Shown in pieces: positions 30,661 through 39,855 of a stretch of DNA of 57,771 nt. Within the stretch, counting starts at the first letter, position 1, and each line of letters starts with the position of its first letter. This stretch comes from Candidatus Symbiopectobacterium sp. 'North America' (GTDB taxonomy: Bacteria; Pseudomonadota; Gammaproteobacteria; Enterobacterales; Enterobacteriaceae). Location of the stretch: contig NZ_PEHF01000002.1 in NCBI RefSeq assembly GCF_015762685.1, positions 1 through 57,771 on the forward strand, read 5' to 3'. The position numbers and the translations under genes were made by a program. Below the pieces are notes generated by a model. That model was given only the letters and a program-made list of their open reading frames with translations, had not been told where the DNA came from and searched no databases.

Positions 30661-31455
30661 ATGAAACCGACAACCCTGACCTACCTACGCAAATGTAAGC
30701 AGGAGAAGCGTAAATTCGCGACCATTACCGCCTATGACGCCAGCTTTGCCCGCTTATTCTACGACAATGGCATTGGCGTGATGCTGGTGGGTGATTCACT
30801 GGGCATGACGTTACAAGGCCATGATTCCACGCTGCCAGTGACCGTCAGTGACATTGCCTATCACACCCGCTGTGTACGGCGCGGTGCGCCGCTGTGCCTG
30901 CTGCTTGCCGACCTGCCGTTTATGGCTTATACCACGCCAGAGCAAACGTTTACGAATGCGGCGGAAGTGATGCGCGCCGGTGCCAACATGGTAAAACTGG
31001 AAGGCGGCCAATGTCTTGCCCCCACAGTGAAGATGCTGACCGAGCGCGCGTTACCGGTGTGCGGCCATCTGGGATTGACGCCGCAATCGGTGAATATTTT
31101 CGGTGGCTACAAGGTGCAAGGTCGCGATGAGGCCGCGGCGGCGCAATTACTGGATGATGCGTTAGCGCTGGAGGCTGCGGGAGCCCAACTGTTGGTACTG
31201 GAATGCGTGCCGGTTCCGCTGGCGCAACGTGTCACCGAGGCATTGTCGATCCCGGTTATTGGCATTGGTGCAGGTAACGTCACCGATGGTCAAATTCTGG
31301 TGATGCACGATGCGTTCGGCATCACTGGCGAGAACACCCCCAAATTTGCTAAAAACTTTTTAGCACAAAGCGCCGACATCCCCGCCGCCGCGCGTCTTTA
31401 TGTGCAGGAAATTGAGCAGGGACTTTACCCTGTCGAGGAACATTCGTTCCGTTAA
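30661..31455 (+). CDS. panB: 3-methyl-2-oxobutanoate hydroxymethyltransferase PanB
   Basis: PanB makes ketopantoate, the first committed step to pantothenate. The 264-residue protein is full length and has the metal-binding [22 protein letters not shown] and GHLGLTPQS motifs and the catalytic Glu region ECVP. It has a GGGAGG ribosome-binding site. It is the only intact gene of the pan set: panC and panD just downstream carry nonsense codons. Confidence 0.95.
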   Translation: MKPTTLTYLRKCKQEKRKFATITAYDASFARLFYDNGIGVMLVGDSLGMTLQGHDSTLPVTVSDIAYHTRCVRRGAPLCLLLADLPFMAYTTPEQTFTNAAEVMRAGANMVKLEGGQCLAPTVKMLTERALPVCGHLGLTPQSVNIFGGYKVQGRDEAAAAQLLDDALALEAAGAQLLVLECVPVPLAQRVTEALSIPVIGIGAGNVTDGQILVMHDAFGITGENTPKFAKNFLAQSADIPAAARLYVQEIEQGLYPVEEHSFR

Positions 31456-31518
31456 TCTAAACCCTTTACCACAGCAAGTATTGATAAAAATGATGAATAC
31501 ATACAAAGGAGCAAGACC

Positions 31519-32373
31519 GTGTTGATTCTTGAAACCCCTTTGCTATTACGCCGTGAGATTCGCCGCTGGCGTCAAGAGGGGAAACGCATTGCATTGGTGC
31601 CTACCATGGGCAATCTACATGACGGACACATGACGCTGGTAGACGAGGCGCGGGCACGCGCCGATATTGTTATCGTCTCCATTTTCGTCAACCCGATGCA
31701 GTTCGATAAACCCGACGATCTGCAACGTTATCCACGCACCTTGCAAGAGGATTGCGAAAAGTTAACCCGCCGTAACGTGGATCTGGTGTTTGCACCGTCA
31801 CCAGAGACAGTCTATCCGCATGGACTGGGCCAGCAAACATTTGTCGAGGTCCCGGGGTTGTCTACCATGCTGGAAGGCGCCAGCCGTCCGGGCCATTTTC
31901 GCGGTGTGGCCACCATTGTCAGCAAGCTGTTTAACATGGTACAACCCGATATCGCCTGCTTTGGTGAAAAGGATTACCAGCAGTTAGCGCTGATTCGCCA
32001 AATGGTGCACGACATGGGCTACGACATTGATATCGTCGGTGTGCCGATTGTCCGTGCAGCGGACGGGCTGGCACTCAGCTCGCGCAACGGTTATCTTAAC
32101 CCGGAAGAGCGCTAGTCTGCGCCCGCGCTAAAACGCATCATGGATCAGATGGTAGATAAACTCAGCAACGGCGATCGACAGCTTGAGGAAATAGTAACCA
32201 GCGCCGCAGAAGCGTTACGCGAAGCCGGGTTCACGCCCGATGAGCTCTACATTCGCGATGCGGATACGCTGCAAGAACTGACCGTGGCCAGCACGCGCGC
32301 AGTGGTATTGATGGCAGCCTGGCTGGGTAAGGCCCGCTTCATTGATAATCAGCAGGTCGTTCTGGTCGATTGA
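31519..32373 (+). pseudogene. panC: Pantothenate synthetase PanC with amber codon
   Basis: PanC condenses pantoate with beta-alanine. From a GTG at 31519 (after AAAGGAGC) the frame encodes [31 protein letters not shown] and ALSSRNGYL, all key motifs. It meets a TAG at 32113-32115 after NPEER. The rest (SAPALKR onward to VLVD) is in the same frame. There is no indel. The lost part is the C-terminal domain of about 85 residues, which closes over the active site and helps form the dimer, so the truncated protein should fail. With the codon read through it would have 284 residues, the normal length. Confidence 0.9.
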
Positions 32374-32407
32374 CTGGCATGACAGACATTAACCGAGGTA
32401 ACCGACA

Positions 32408-32788
32408 GTGATACGCACCATGCTACAAGGTAAGCTGCACCGGGTAAAAGTCACCCAGGCAGATCTCCACTATTAAGGTTCTTGCGCCATCTATCAGAAT
32501 TTCATGGATGCAGCGGGCATTCTGGAATACGAAGCCATCGATATCTACAACGTGGATAACGGGGCGCGTTTCTCTACCTATGCCATTGCGACAGAAAGAG
32601 GATCACGCATTATTTCTGTCAATGAGGCGGCGGCACGCTGCGCCTGCTTCGGCGACAAACTGATCATCTGCTCCTATGTACAGATGTCAGACGAAGAAGC
32701 GCGCACGCATCACCCGAAAGTCGCCTATTTCTCCGGTGATAACGTGATGTCGCGCCAGGCGAAGGCGATTCCGGTTCAGGTCGCCTAA
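32408..32788 (+). pseudogene. panD: Aspartate 1-decarboxylase PanD with ochre codon
   Basis: PanD makes beta-alanine from aspartate and self-cleaves between Gly24 and Ser25 to form its pyruvoyl group. The frame starts at GTG 32408 (MIRTMLQGKLHRVKV). A TAA at 32474-32476 replaces Glu23 directly before the cleavage site Gly-Ser. Just beyond, Asp29 and Asp31 of E. coli have become Tyr and Asn ([11 protein letters not shown]). The remainder to KAIPVQVA is conserved. Several substitutions beside the stop show that this gene has been free of selection for longer than panC. A terminator shared with yadH follows. Confidence 0.9.
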
Positions 32789-32817
32789 AAGCAACGGTGC
32801 CATAATGGCCCCGTTTT
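32789..32817. terminator. Terminator between panD and yadH
   Basis: AACGG-GCC pairs with GGC-CCGTT, followed by TTTTCTCTC on the plus strand. It may act both ways between the converging genes. Confidence 0.6.
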
Positions 32818-32820
32818 CTC

Positions 32821-33591
32821 TCAACTTAGCAGACCGCGCCCGCGTTCGATCAGCCACCACGCCAGCACGTAAAACACCAGAATAAACACCAGCAACACCG
32901 CCATGGTGAAAGCCAGCGGTACATCCTGAATGCCGAGAAAGCCGTAGCGGAAGCCGCTTATCATGTACACCACGGGATTGAGCTTGGACACCGCTTGCCA
33001 GAATGGCGGCAGCAGCGTCAGCGAATAAAACACGCCGCCAAGGTAGGTTAACGGCGTCAGCACAAACGTCGGGATAAGGCTGATGTCATCAAAGGTTTTG
33101 GCAAATACCGCATTCAGCAATCCGGCCAGCGAGAACAGTACCGCCGTCAGCAGTAACGTAGCCACCACCACCCACCAGGCATGCACATACAACGGGACAA
33201 AAAACAGCGACACCGCCGTGACCAACACACCGACACACACGCCGCGGGCTACCCCGCCCCCCATGTAACCGGCAATAATGATGTGTGTCGGAACCGGCGC
33301 TACCAGCAGTTCTTCAATATTGCGCTGAAATTTGGCGCTGAAGAAAGACGCTGCGACGTTGGCATAAGCGTTGGTGATCACCGACATCATGATGAGCCCA
33401 GGCACGATAAACTGCATGTAGTCGAAACCGTGCATTTCACCGATACGGGAGCCAATCAGGCTACCGAAGATAATGAAATAGAGCGTCATGGTGATCACTG
33501 GCGGCACCAGCGTTTGTATCCAGATGCGGCTGAAGCGGTTGATCTCTTTGGTCCAGATACTTTTCAGGGCGACCCAATATAACTGCGTCAT
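32821..33591 (-). CDS. yadH: ABC-2 type exporter permease YadH
   Basis: YadH is the inner-membrane subunit of an ABC-2 family exporter of unknown substrate, paired with YadG. The 256-residue frame is intact, with six hydrophobic segments and the ABC-2 region (YVALKSIWTKEINRFSRIWIQ at the N-terminus, and LGGVFYSLTLLPPFWQ). The length is the same as in E. coli. The ATG overlaps the yadG stop by four bases (ATGA), so the pair is translationally coupled. Confidence 0.93.
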   Translation of the reverse strand: MTQLYWVALKSIWTKEINRFSRIWIQTLVPPVITMTLYFIIFGSLIGSRIGEMHGFDYMQFIVPGLIMMSVITNAYANVAASFFSAKFQRNIEELLVAPVPTHIIIAGYMGGGVARGVCVGVLVTAVSLFFVPLYVHAWWVVVATLLLTAVLFSLAGLLNAVFAKTFDDISLIPTFVLTPLTYLGGVFYSLTLLPPFWQAVSKLNPVVYMISGFRYGFLGIQDVPLAFTMAVLLVFILVFYVLAWWLIERGRGLLS

Positions 33592-34541
33592 GCTTTTTTC
33601 GCCTCCCCTCTGGCCTTCACATGCTTCATCTTTTCACCGTTAAGCATGGAGACGAACAGCTCTTCCAGACGGTTCGCCTTGTTACGCATACTCAATATTT
33701 GAATCCCTTGCGTGCTTAATTGGCTGAAAACGCCATTGAGTCCCTGCTCACGCATCACGTCCACTTCCAGCGTTGAAGTATCTGTCAGACGGTGGGTATA
33801 CCCCTCCAGCTTGGGCAGCGGGCTTTTCGGCGCGAGATCGAGAATAAAGGTTTCCGATTGCACGTTGGCGAGTAATGCCTTCATCGAGGTGTTTTCCACC
33901 AATTCACCATGCTGAATAATGCCGATATTGCTGCACAGCATTTCTGCTTCTTCCAGGTAGTGCGTGGTGAGAATGATGGTGGTGCCCTGCGCGTTCAGCG
34001 CCTTGAGAAACCCCCACATGGAACGACGCAGTTCGATATCCACCCCGGCGGTTGGCTCATCGAGGATCAACAGTTTGGGTTCATGCATCAGGGCGCGCGC
34101 AATCATCAAACGGCGCTTCATCCCACCGGAAAGCATGTGTGCCTTTTCCTGGCGCTTTTCCCACAGATCGAGCTGCTTGAGGTATTTCTCCGCCCGTTGC
34201 AGGGCATCCTGGCGCGACACGCCATAGTACCCCGCCTGATGGGTAACGATTTGCAGCACCGTTTCAAACGGGTTGAAGTTAAACTCTTGAGGCACCAGCC
34301 CGAGTTGGCGCTTGGCGTTAACGATGTCGCGCTCCAAATCGTAGCCGAAAACGCGCACCTTACCGGAAGATTTGTTTACCAGTGAGCTGATGATACCAAT
34401 CGTGGTCGATTTCCCTGCGCCGTTCGGTCCCAGCAGCGCATAAAAATCCCCAGCCTCCACGCGCAGATCGATACCGCGCACGGCCTTGACGCCCCCTGGG
34501 TACGTTTTGGTCAGTTTCTCCAGTTCCAGTGCATATGTCAT
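33588..34541 (-). CDS. yadG: ABC-2 type exporter ATPase YadG
   Basis: YadG is the ATPase partner of YadH. The 317-residue protein (E. coli 308) has Walker A GPNGAGKST (about 38-46), signature LSGGMKRRLMIARAL, Walker B LLILDEPTAGVD and switch histidine ILTTHYLEEAEML, all canonical. The gene is divergent from can, as in E. coli. The frame is clean. Confidence 0.94.
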   Translation of the reverse strand: MTYALELEKLTKTYPGGVKAVRGIDLRVEAGDFYALLGPNGAGKSTTIGIISSLVNKSSGKVRVFGYDLERDIVNAKRQLGLVPQEFNFNPFETVLQIVTHQAGYYGVSRQDALQRAEKYLKQLDLWEKRQEKAHMLSGGMKRRLMIARALMHEPKLLILDEPTAGVDIELRRSMWGFLKALNAQGTTIILTTHYLEEAEMLCSNIGIIQHGELVENTSMKALLANVQSETFILDLAPKSPLPKLEGYTHRLTDTSTLEVDVMREQGLNGVFSQLSTQGIQILSMRNKANRLEELFVSMLNGEKMKHVKARGEAKKA

Positions 34542-34655
34542 AACAAGTTAACTAGCCCTATTATCAATGAGTGACTCAGTTTCGATTTTAAAACATTCAC
34601 GCTTGCCTTATATTACCTTCCACTGCCCTTTTTCTGTCACAGGCCATTTACTTTC

Positions 34656-35297
34656 ATGAAAGATATTGAAACGCTCATCGCCAACAACCAGCGTTGGTCC
34701 AACACCATGGTTGAAGAAGATCCGGGTTATTTTGAACGTCTGGCGTTGGCACAAAAGCCCCGTTTTTTGTGGATTGGCTGCTCTGACAGTCGCGTACCCG
34801 CTGAAAGCCTGACCAGCCTTGCGCCCGGCGAACTGTTCGTTCACCGCAATGTGGCAAACCTGGTTATCCATACCGATTTAAACTGCCTTTCCGTGGTGCA
34901 GTATGCCGTTGAAGTGCTCGAAGTCGAACACATCATCATTTGTGGGCATTACGGTTGCGGCGGCGTGCAGGCGGCGGTAGAAAACCCTGAATTGGGGCTT
35001 ATCAACAACTGGCTGCTGCACATCCGTGATTTGTGGTACAAGCATAGCTCGCTGTTGGGAGAATTGCCGCCCGAAGAACGCTTTAACAAACTGTGTGAAA
35101 TCAATGTTATAGAACAAGTGTACAACCTGGGCCACTCCACCATCATGCAATCCGCCTGGAAACGCGGCCAAAAGGTCACGATTCACGGTTGGGTGTATGG
35201 CATCAAGGACGGTTTGTTAAGCGATCTGGAAGTTACCGCGACTAGCCGCGAAACGCTGGAACAGCGCTATCGCCGTGCCATATCTTCCCTGATCTGA
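34656..35297 (+). CDS. can: Beta-class carbonic anhydrase Can
   Basis: Can interconverts CO2 and bicarbonate and is needed in air for carboxylation reactions. The 213-residue protein has the zinc ligands Cys and Asp in GCSDSRVP (about residues 42-49) and His and Cys in CGHYGCGGV (about 97-105). The frame is intact. A hairpin terminator follows. Confidence 0.96.
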   Translation: MKDIETLIANNQRWSNTMVEEDPGYFERLALAQKPRFLWIGCSDSRVPAESLTSLAPGELFVHRNVANLVIHTDLNCLSVVQYAVEVLEVEHIIICGHYGCGGVQAAVENPELGLINNWLLHIRDLWYKHSSLLGELPPEERFNKLCEINVIEQVYNLGHSTIMQSAWKRGQKVTIHGWVYGIKDGLLSDLEVTATSRETLEQRYRRAISSLI

Positions 35298-35301
35298 TTT
35301 T

Positions 35302-35326
35302 ACAGGGGCACCTTATGTGCCCCTTA
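35302..35326. terminator. Terminator between can and hpt
   Basis: AGGGGCAC pairs with GTGCCCCT around CTTAT. It lies in the 43-bp gap between converging genes. Confidence 0.65.
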
Positions 35327-35340
35327 TCTGGCGCGACCAC

Positions 35341-35874
35341 TTATTCCTGCGGAATCACCTTGCCAATATAAGGTAAATGCCGATAGTGCTGTGCGTAGTC
35401 GATGCCGTATCCCACCACAAATTCGTCAGGAATAGAAAAACCGACCCACTGAACTTTCACGTCCACTTCCCGACGCTCCGGCTTATCCAGCAGCGTACAG
35501 ATCGCCAGCGACGCAGGCTCACGCAGACGCAGAATTTCGCGTACTTTGCTCAGAGTGTTGCCGGAATCGATGATGTCTTCCACGATCAGCACGTGTTTAC
35601 CACGGATGTCTTCATCCAGATCTTTGAGGATCTTGACGTCTCGCGTAGAGCTGGTACTGCTGCCGTAGCTGGATGCCGTCATAAAGTCCACTTCGTGGGA
35701 GACATTGATAGCACGGCATAAATCTGCCATGAAAATAAACGAACCGCGCAGCAGCCCGATTAACACCAGATCGCTGTCACTGCCACGATAGTGCTGGCTG
35801 ATTTCCTGACCTAATGCGCTCACGCGCGCGCGAACGTCCGCTTCGTCAATCATGACGTCCACAGTATGTTTCAT
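35341..35874 (-). CDS. hpt: Hypoxanthine phosphoribosyltransferase
   Basis: Hpt salvages hypoxanthine (and weakly guanine) to nucleotides using PRPP. The PRPP-binding motif [13 protein letters not shown] (about residues 95-107) and the N-terminal [15 protein letters not shown] are present. The ATG at 35874 (MKHTVDVMI) was chosen by alignment to E. coli; four upstream codons (MMCM) also fit the frame. It has 177 residues and is intact. Confidence 0.95.
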   Translation of the reverse strand: MKHTVDVMIDEADVRARVSALGQEISQHYRGSDSDLVLIGLLRGSFIFMADLCRAINVSHEVDFMTASSYGSSTSSTRDVKILKDLDEDIRGKHVLIVEDIIDSGNTLSKVREILRLREPASLAICTLLDKPERREVDVKVQWVGFSIPDEFVVGYGIDYAQHYRHLPYIGKVIPQE

Positions 35875-36154
35875 CATACACATCACTCGTTTTGAAAAAG
35901 GGCGACACTACAGCGCTACGCAGCTTATTCGCAGCCTGTTCACGGTCTCTTTGAGGCGCGCAGTATAACACCACAGCACAGGGTTCTCAATGACACAGGA
36001 AAAGGCTTATGCGCCTCGCATTGCCAGACGATCACAAAATGACAGGAGTGTAAGTGAAGCGTTATCGCAGCATAAAACTGGGTAAAACGCATTGCGCCCC
36101 CCTGCCAGAGCGGCTTTGATAAGGCCTGAATTCAGCCAGCGAGAAAGGTCTTTT

Positions 36155-36460
36155 ATGAACATGACGCACCCGCACCCTACTCTTTTGCTTGCCCTGCTGT
36201 TAGGGCTCTCTTGGATAGCGCAGGCCGCACCAGACACACCACGACCACTGCCTATCAGTGCCCCTCCCTTTGCCAAAGACGAGCTCCCTCCTCCGCCGCC
36301 TGTACCACCGCTTTACGAGGCGTCGATGCAAACCCACCAGCCCGCAGAAGCGCTTGGTAAGCTGATTGCCAATGCCCCGCAGGCGGAGAACAAAAACTAT
36401 GAAGTGAGAGTGATGATTCGCGAGCTGCCATCGGCGGAGGTGAGCAAAGCCGACAAATAG
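36155..36460 (+). CDS. Small proline-rich secreted protein, unknown
   Basis: The ATG at 36155 lies behind GAGAAAGG. The 101-residue product has a signal peptide (LLLALLLGLSWIAQA, cleaved before APDTP). A proline-rich segment follows (DELPPPPPVPPLYE), then a charged C-terminal half (NYEVRVMIRELPSAEVSKADK) that may form a short beta structure. No cysteine is present. It stands where E. coli has gcd and cueO, next to the ABC genes, and ends four bases before the converging ATPase gene. No family was recognised. Confidence 0.55.
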   Translation: MNMTHPHPTLLLALLLGLSWIAQAAPDTPRPLPISAPPFAKDELPPPPPVPPLYEASMQTHQPAEALGKLIANAPQAENKNYEVRVMIRELPSAEVSKADK

Positions 36461-36464
36461 CCGC

Positions 36465-37541
36465 TCAAGACGCGTTCTCTTCAGCGACGGGTTCAAGCGG
36501 CAACGCGGGAAACAAAATGGGCTGATCGGGTCGGATACTGATCCTGACCTGCTGCCCCGGCTCAAACCAGTTACTGGTTTGTACCGTCAGAACGCGTTCC
36601 GCCAGCCGAACCCGGTACACGTTTGAGGTTCCCAGAAACACGCGATCTTCAATCAGCGCTGCGCCATCTGGATCGAGCGCCAGCGCAATTTCTTGCGGCC
36701 GCACCAGCCAATCGCACTGGCTGCCAATCGGGAAACCAAGCGGATAGTTGGCATGAAAATCCCCCATTGGGCTTTGCCACTGATGTTCGCTCAGTACGGT
36801 AATCGGCAGATAGTTGGTGTTGCCCAGAAAATCAGCCACCGCGCGCTGAACGGGTCGATAATAGAGTTCGTAAGGATTGCCTTGCTGTATCACCTTGCCT
36901 TCATGCAATAACACCACATGATCTGACAAAGCAAACGCATCTTCGCGACTGAGCGTCGCCAGAATGGCAGCAATCTGACGCTGTTTGAGCAAATCGCGAA
37001 TTTCCGCAATCAGCCGATCGCGCTGCTGGCTATCCATGGCGGGGAACGGCGCATCCAGCAGCAACAGGTGCGGCTTACACAATAACGCACGCCCCAACGC
37101 CACGCGCAGCTGCTGCTCGGCAGAGAGATCTCGAGGATAGCGCGCCGCGCACTCGGTCAATCCCAATAGCGTCAGCATCTCCTGCACCGCATCTTTATGT
37201 TCCTGCGTCATGGGCACCGGGCAGGCAAAAGCCAGATTCTCCTGCCCGGTCAAATGCGGGAACAGGGCGTAGTCTTGAAACACCAACCCAACAGGACGCT
37301 GATGCGCGGGAACAGATATCATCGGGGTGCTCATGCGCTCACCGACAAGCGCTATCTCCCCTTTTGCCACCGGCAACAAGCCTGCGATCGCTTGCAACAG
37401 CGTGGTCTTGCCGCTGTCGTGCGGACCCAATACGCAAATCAGTTCCTGCTCGCGCACTGAAAAGGTTACCGCGTCCAGCACGGGCTGCTGCCTGAGATGA
37501 CAAGATACACTTTGCACCGCCAAAACCGTGGTGGGCGTCAT
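36465..37541 (-). CDS. Iron(III)-type ABC importer ATPase with degenerate catalytic motifs
   Basis: The fold and order match FbpC/AfuC ATPases (358 residues with a C-terminal TOBE domain). Walker A is GPHDSGKTT. Three key sites differ from family norms. The signature reads LSAEQQLRVALGRAL where the family has LSGGQ. Walker B reads LLLLDAPFPAMD, with Ala (GCG) for the catalytic Glu. The H-loop reads LATLSREDAFALSD, with Ser for His. The frame is nevertheless intact. It is followed, 14 bases on, by a fused permease. No periplasmic binding protein is adjacent. The ATPase may be inactive, may work weakly, or may be regulatory. It is not a known E. coli neighbour in this place. Confidence 0.85.
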   Translation of the reverse strand: MTPTTVLAVQSVSCHLRQQPVLDAVTFSVREQELICVLGPHDSGKTTLLQAIAGLLPVAKGEIALVGERMSTPMISVPAHQRPVGLVFQDYALFPHLTGQENLAFACPVPMTQEHKDAVQEMLTLLGLTECAARYPRDLSAEQQLRVALGRALLCKPHLLLLDAPFPAMDSQQRDRLIAEIRDLLKQRQIAAILATLSREDAFALSDHVVLLHEGKVIQQGNPYELYYRPVQRAVADFLGNTNYLPITVLSEHQWQSPMGDFHANYPLGFPIGSQCDWLVRPQEIALALDPDGAALIEDRVFLGTSNVYRVRLAERVLTVQTSNWFEPGQQVRISIRPDQPILFPALPLEPVAEENAS

Positions 37542-37555
37542 CGATTATTTCCCTT

Positions 37556-39142
37556 TCAAAGCCATTGAAACCACAACATCGGCACACCGCCAATCAGCAC
37601 TAAACACAGCGCTGGCAGTGCCCCCCACTGCAACAGGTTATCGGCAGCAAGACGAAAAACATACGTCGGCAACGTTTCCCACCCGAACGTGCGGAATAAA
37701 AATGCGGCATTTAACTCTTTCATGCCTTCGAAAAACAGAATCACCACGCCCATCATCACCTGTGGTTTCAGTAACGGAAAATAGACGCGCGCTCCGCGTT
37801 GCCACAGCGTGAGCCCAGCCATCGCGCTGGCCTGATCGAGAATGTTCGCCATACGTATGCTGAGCGGCTCCAACACAAAACGGCTGAATTTGGCGCAGTA
37901 AACCAGCACCATGATCAACCAGACGCTGGAAAACAGCGGGGGTACAAACGGTATCTCCGCCAGCATAGCCAGAGAACCAAGCCCGTTATCCAGTGCAATC
38001 AGAGGAATGGCAATGCCCGTCGCCAGCGCAGCCGCCGGAAATACATAGCCCCACTGCGCCAGAGCGAAAGAAACGCGTCCGGCACGTAACCCCGCCAGAC
38101 GAATAAACAGCAGAAAAGGAATCATCATCGCGCACAGAATAACGGCAGCCAGCGATGCCATGGTCAGACTATTCAACAACGCGTCAAGCAGTGTTGCGCT
38201 CCAGCCGTCGCGGATATTCGCTAATTGCCAATACAGCAAGCGACCGAGCGGCAAACCGAAAGCCAACAGCGCCAGCCTCCAGCATACCAGCGTGACCAAT
38301 CGCGCCATACCGGCCGTCAGCACCGGTTTGACGATGCTATCTGCGATCCCCGGAAAGGTATTTTGCCGTTGCTGGCGGGCAAAACGCAGGCCAAGCCAGG
38401 TAAGCAGCACAACAAAAGGCAACAGAGAGAGCGTCCAATGGGCGACAGCCTGAGTATCACCTTGCAACACGCCAGCATCGATCAAACGCGTTGTCAGCGT
38501 AGGCAGTGCCAGCAAGCGCGCGGTACCATAATCATTCAAGGCCTCGACGGCCACCAGCATGGCACCCATTCCGATAACCGGGCGCACCAGCGGGAAAGAC
38601 AAACGCCAGAATACCTGGCGCGGCGTCAGTTTGAGTAGCTGCGCGGCCTGTAACCAATGCGGAGGTTGGGATTCCAGCGCATGACGCACCGGCAGATAAA
38701 CATAAGGGTAAAAGGCCAGCGCCAGCACGACGCAAGCGCCCAACAGCGTTCGGTTGTGCGCACTTTCCTCACTGAACACAGGAAAATCCAATAGATCCCA
38801 CAGTACGCCATGTTGTCCCAGCATATCGGCATAAAAATCAGCCATCAAAAAGGCGGGCATGGCCAGCGGCAAGCACAAGGTCCAGGCAACACCGCGTTTG
38901 CCGGGAAAACGGTAATAGGCCATGACCCAAGCAGCAGGCAGCCCGATCAGCAGGCTCAGCGCCACCGCACCACAGACCAGAATCGTCGTATGCAGCAGAT
39001 AAAGCGGCATCCCCTGCTGCCACAGTGCTAGCATGCCGCCAGCATCGTGCCAAAATGCCAGCGCAAAGACGATCCCCACGGGAAGCAAAAATGCTCCGTT
39101 AATCACCCAATAACTGATACGCCAGAGACCCGATATCATCAC
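37556..39142 (-). CDS. Iron(III)-type ABC importer permease (fused two-domain FbpB-like)
   Basis: The 528-residue protein has about twelve hydrophobic segments arranged as two BPD_transp_1 domains in one chain, as in FbpB/SfuB/YfuB ferric ion permeases. The first EAA-type loop is HWLQAAQLLKLTPRQVFWRL (about residue 185) and the second is DQASAMAGLTLWQRGARVYF (about residue 445). The frame is intact. It is the first gene of a two-gene unit with the ATPase at 36465-37541. The 233-bp gap upstream holds no binding-protein gene. The substrate is not provable from sequence; ferric iron is the family norm. Confidence 0.85.
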   Translation of the reverse strand: MMISGLWRISYWVINGAFLLPVGIVFALAFWHDAGGMLALWQQGMPLYLLHTTILVCGAVALSLLIGLPAAWVMAYYRFPGKRGVAWTLCLPLAMPAFLMADFYADMLGQHGVLWDLLDFPVFSEESAHNRTLLGACVVLALAFYPYVYLPVRHALESQPPHWLQAAQLLKLTPRQVFWRLSFPLVRPVIGMGAMLVAVEALNDYGTARLLALPTLTTRLIDAGVLQGDTQAVAHWTLSLLPFVVLLTWLGLRFARQQRQNTFPGIADSIVKPVLTAGMARLVTLVCWRLALLAFGLPLGRLLYWQLANIRDGWSATLLDALLNSLTMASLAAVILCAMMIPFLLFIRLAGLRAGRVSFALAQWGYVFPAAALATGIAIPLIALDNGLGSLAMLAEIPFVPPLFSSVWLIMVLVYCAKFSRFVLEPLSIRMANILDQASAMAGLTLWQRGARVYFPLLKPQVMMGVVILFFEGMKELNAAFLFRTFGWETLPTYVFRLAADNLLQWGALPALCLVLIGGVPMLWFQWL

Positions 39143-39375
39143 ACCAGCAACGGCAAATCCTATTGACCATCATCTATTAATAACAGAGGCTGAGTACGGC
39201 GTCATGTTATCAACACGGAATAAATGGGGCTTAATCCGGCCATTGGTCTCAACCGTACAGATTGGCACATCAGGGAATAACGAGTTTTACTAACGTTAAC
39301 ACGTAAAATAAACCTTGAACCCACTTACCCCATCTGTGATAACGTCATTTTACGATTGTTTATACAGGTTTAATC

Positions 39376-39723
39376 ATGAAACGCTCTGCGCTGGCACTGC
39401 TGCTTATGAATCTGATGGGATTTTCGTCAGCCAGTAACGCACTGAATGAATTTGAGGCGGAAGATCTCGCTGACTTGACGGCCATTTTCGTCTATCTGAA
39501 AAACAACTGTGGCTATCAAGACATTCCCAACGATCATATTCGACGCGTGCTGATCGCTTTTGCGCAGCAAAACCGTTGGAATCTCAACAATTACAGCGAC
39601 TTTGATATGACCAGCCTGGGTGAGGATAGCTACCGCGATCTGAGTAACATCCCCATCTCGACGCCCAAAAAGTGTCAATCGCTTGCGCAAAACTCGCTCG
39701 GTCTGCTCGCGTACGCGAAATAG
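39376..39723 (+). CDS. yacC: YacC family periplasmic protein
   Basis: The 115-residue protein is the same length as E. coli YacC and shares FEAEDLADLTAIFVYLKNNC, QDIPNDHIRRVLIAFAQQN and LGEDSYRDLS. It has a signal peptide (ending near SSASNA) and two cysteines in the mature part. The role is unknown. It stands before speE, as in E. coli, and ends in TAG. Confidence 0.9.
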   Translation: MKRSALALLLMNLMGFSSASNALNEFEAEDLADLTAIFVYLKNNCGYQDIPNDHIRRVLIAFAQQNRWNLNNYSDFDMTSLGEDSYRDLSNIPISTPKKCQSLAQNSLGLLAYAK

Positions 39724-39855
39724 TACTGGCGTAGGCGAAATAGTGCTCGCGTAACGTTTCCCGCATTGCCTGAAATTTCGCCGTGCAAGCCATCAGCGAG
39801 TTAGCTGTGATGGCGCGCTCATTTTCACGGCGGTTATCGCAGAGGAAGCCCTGAC

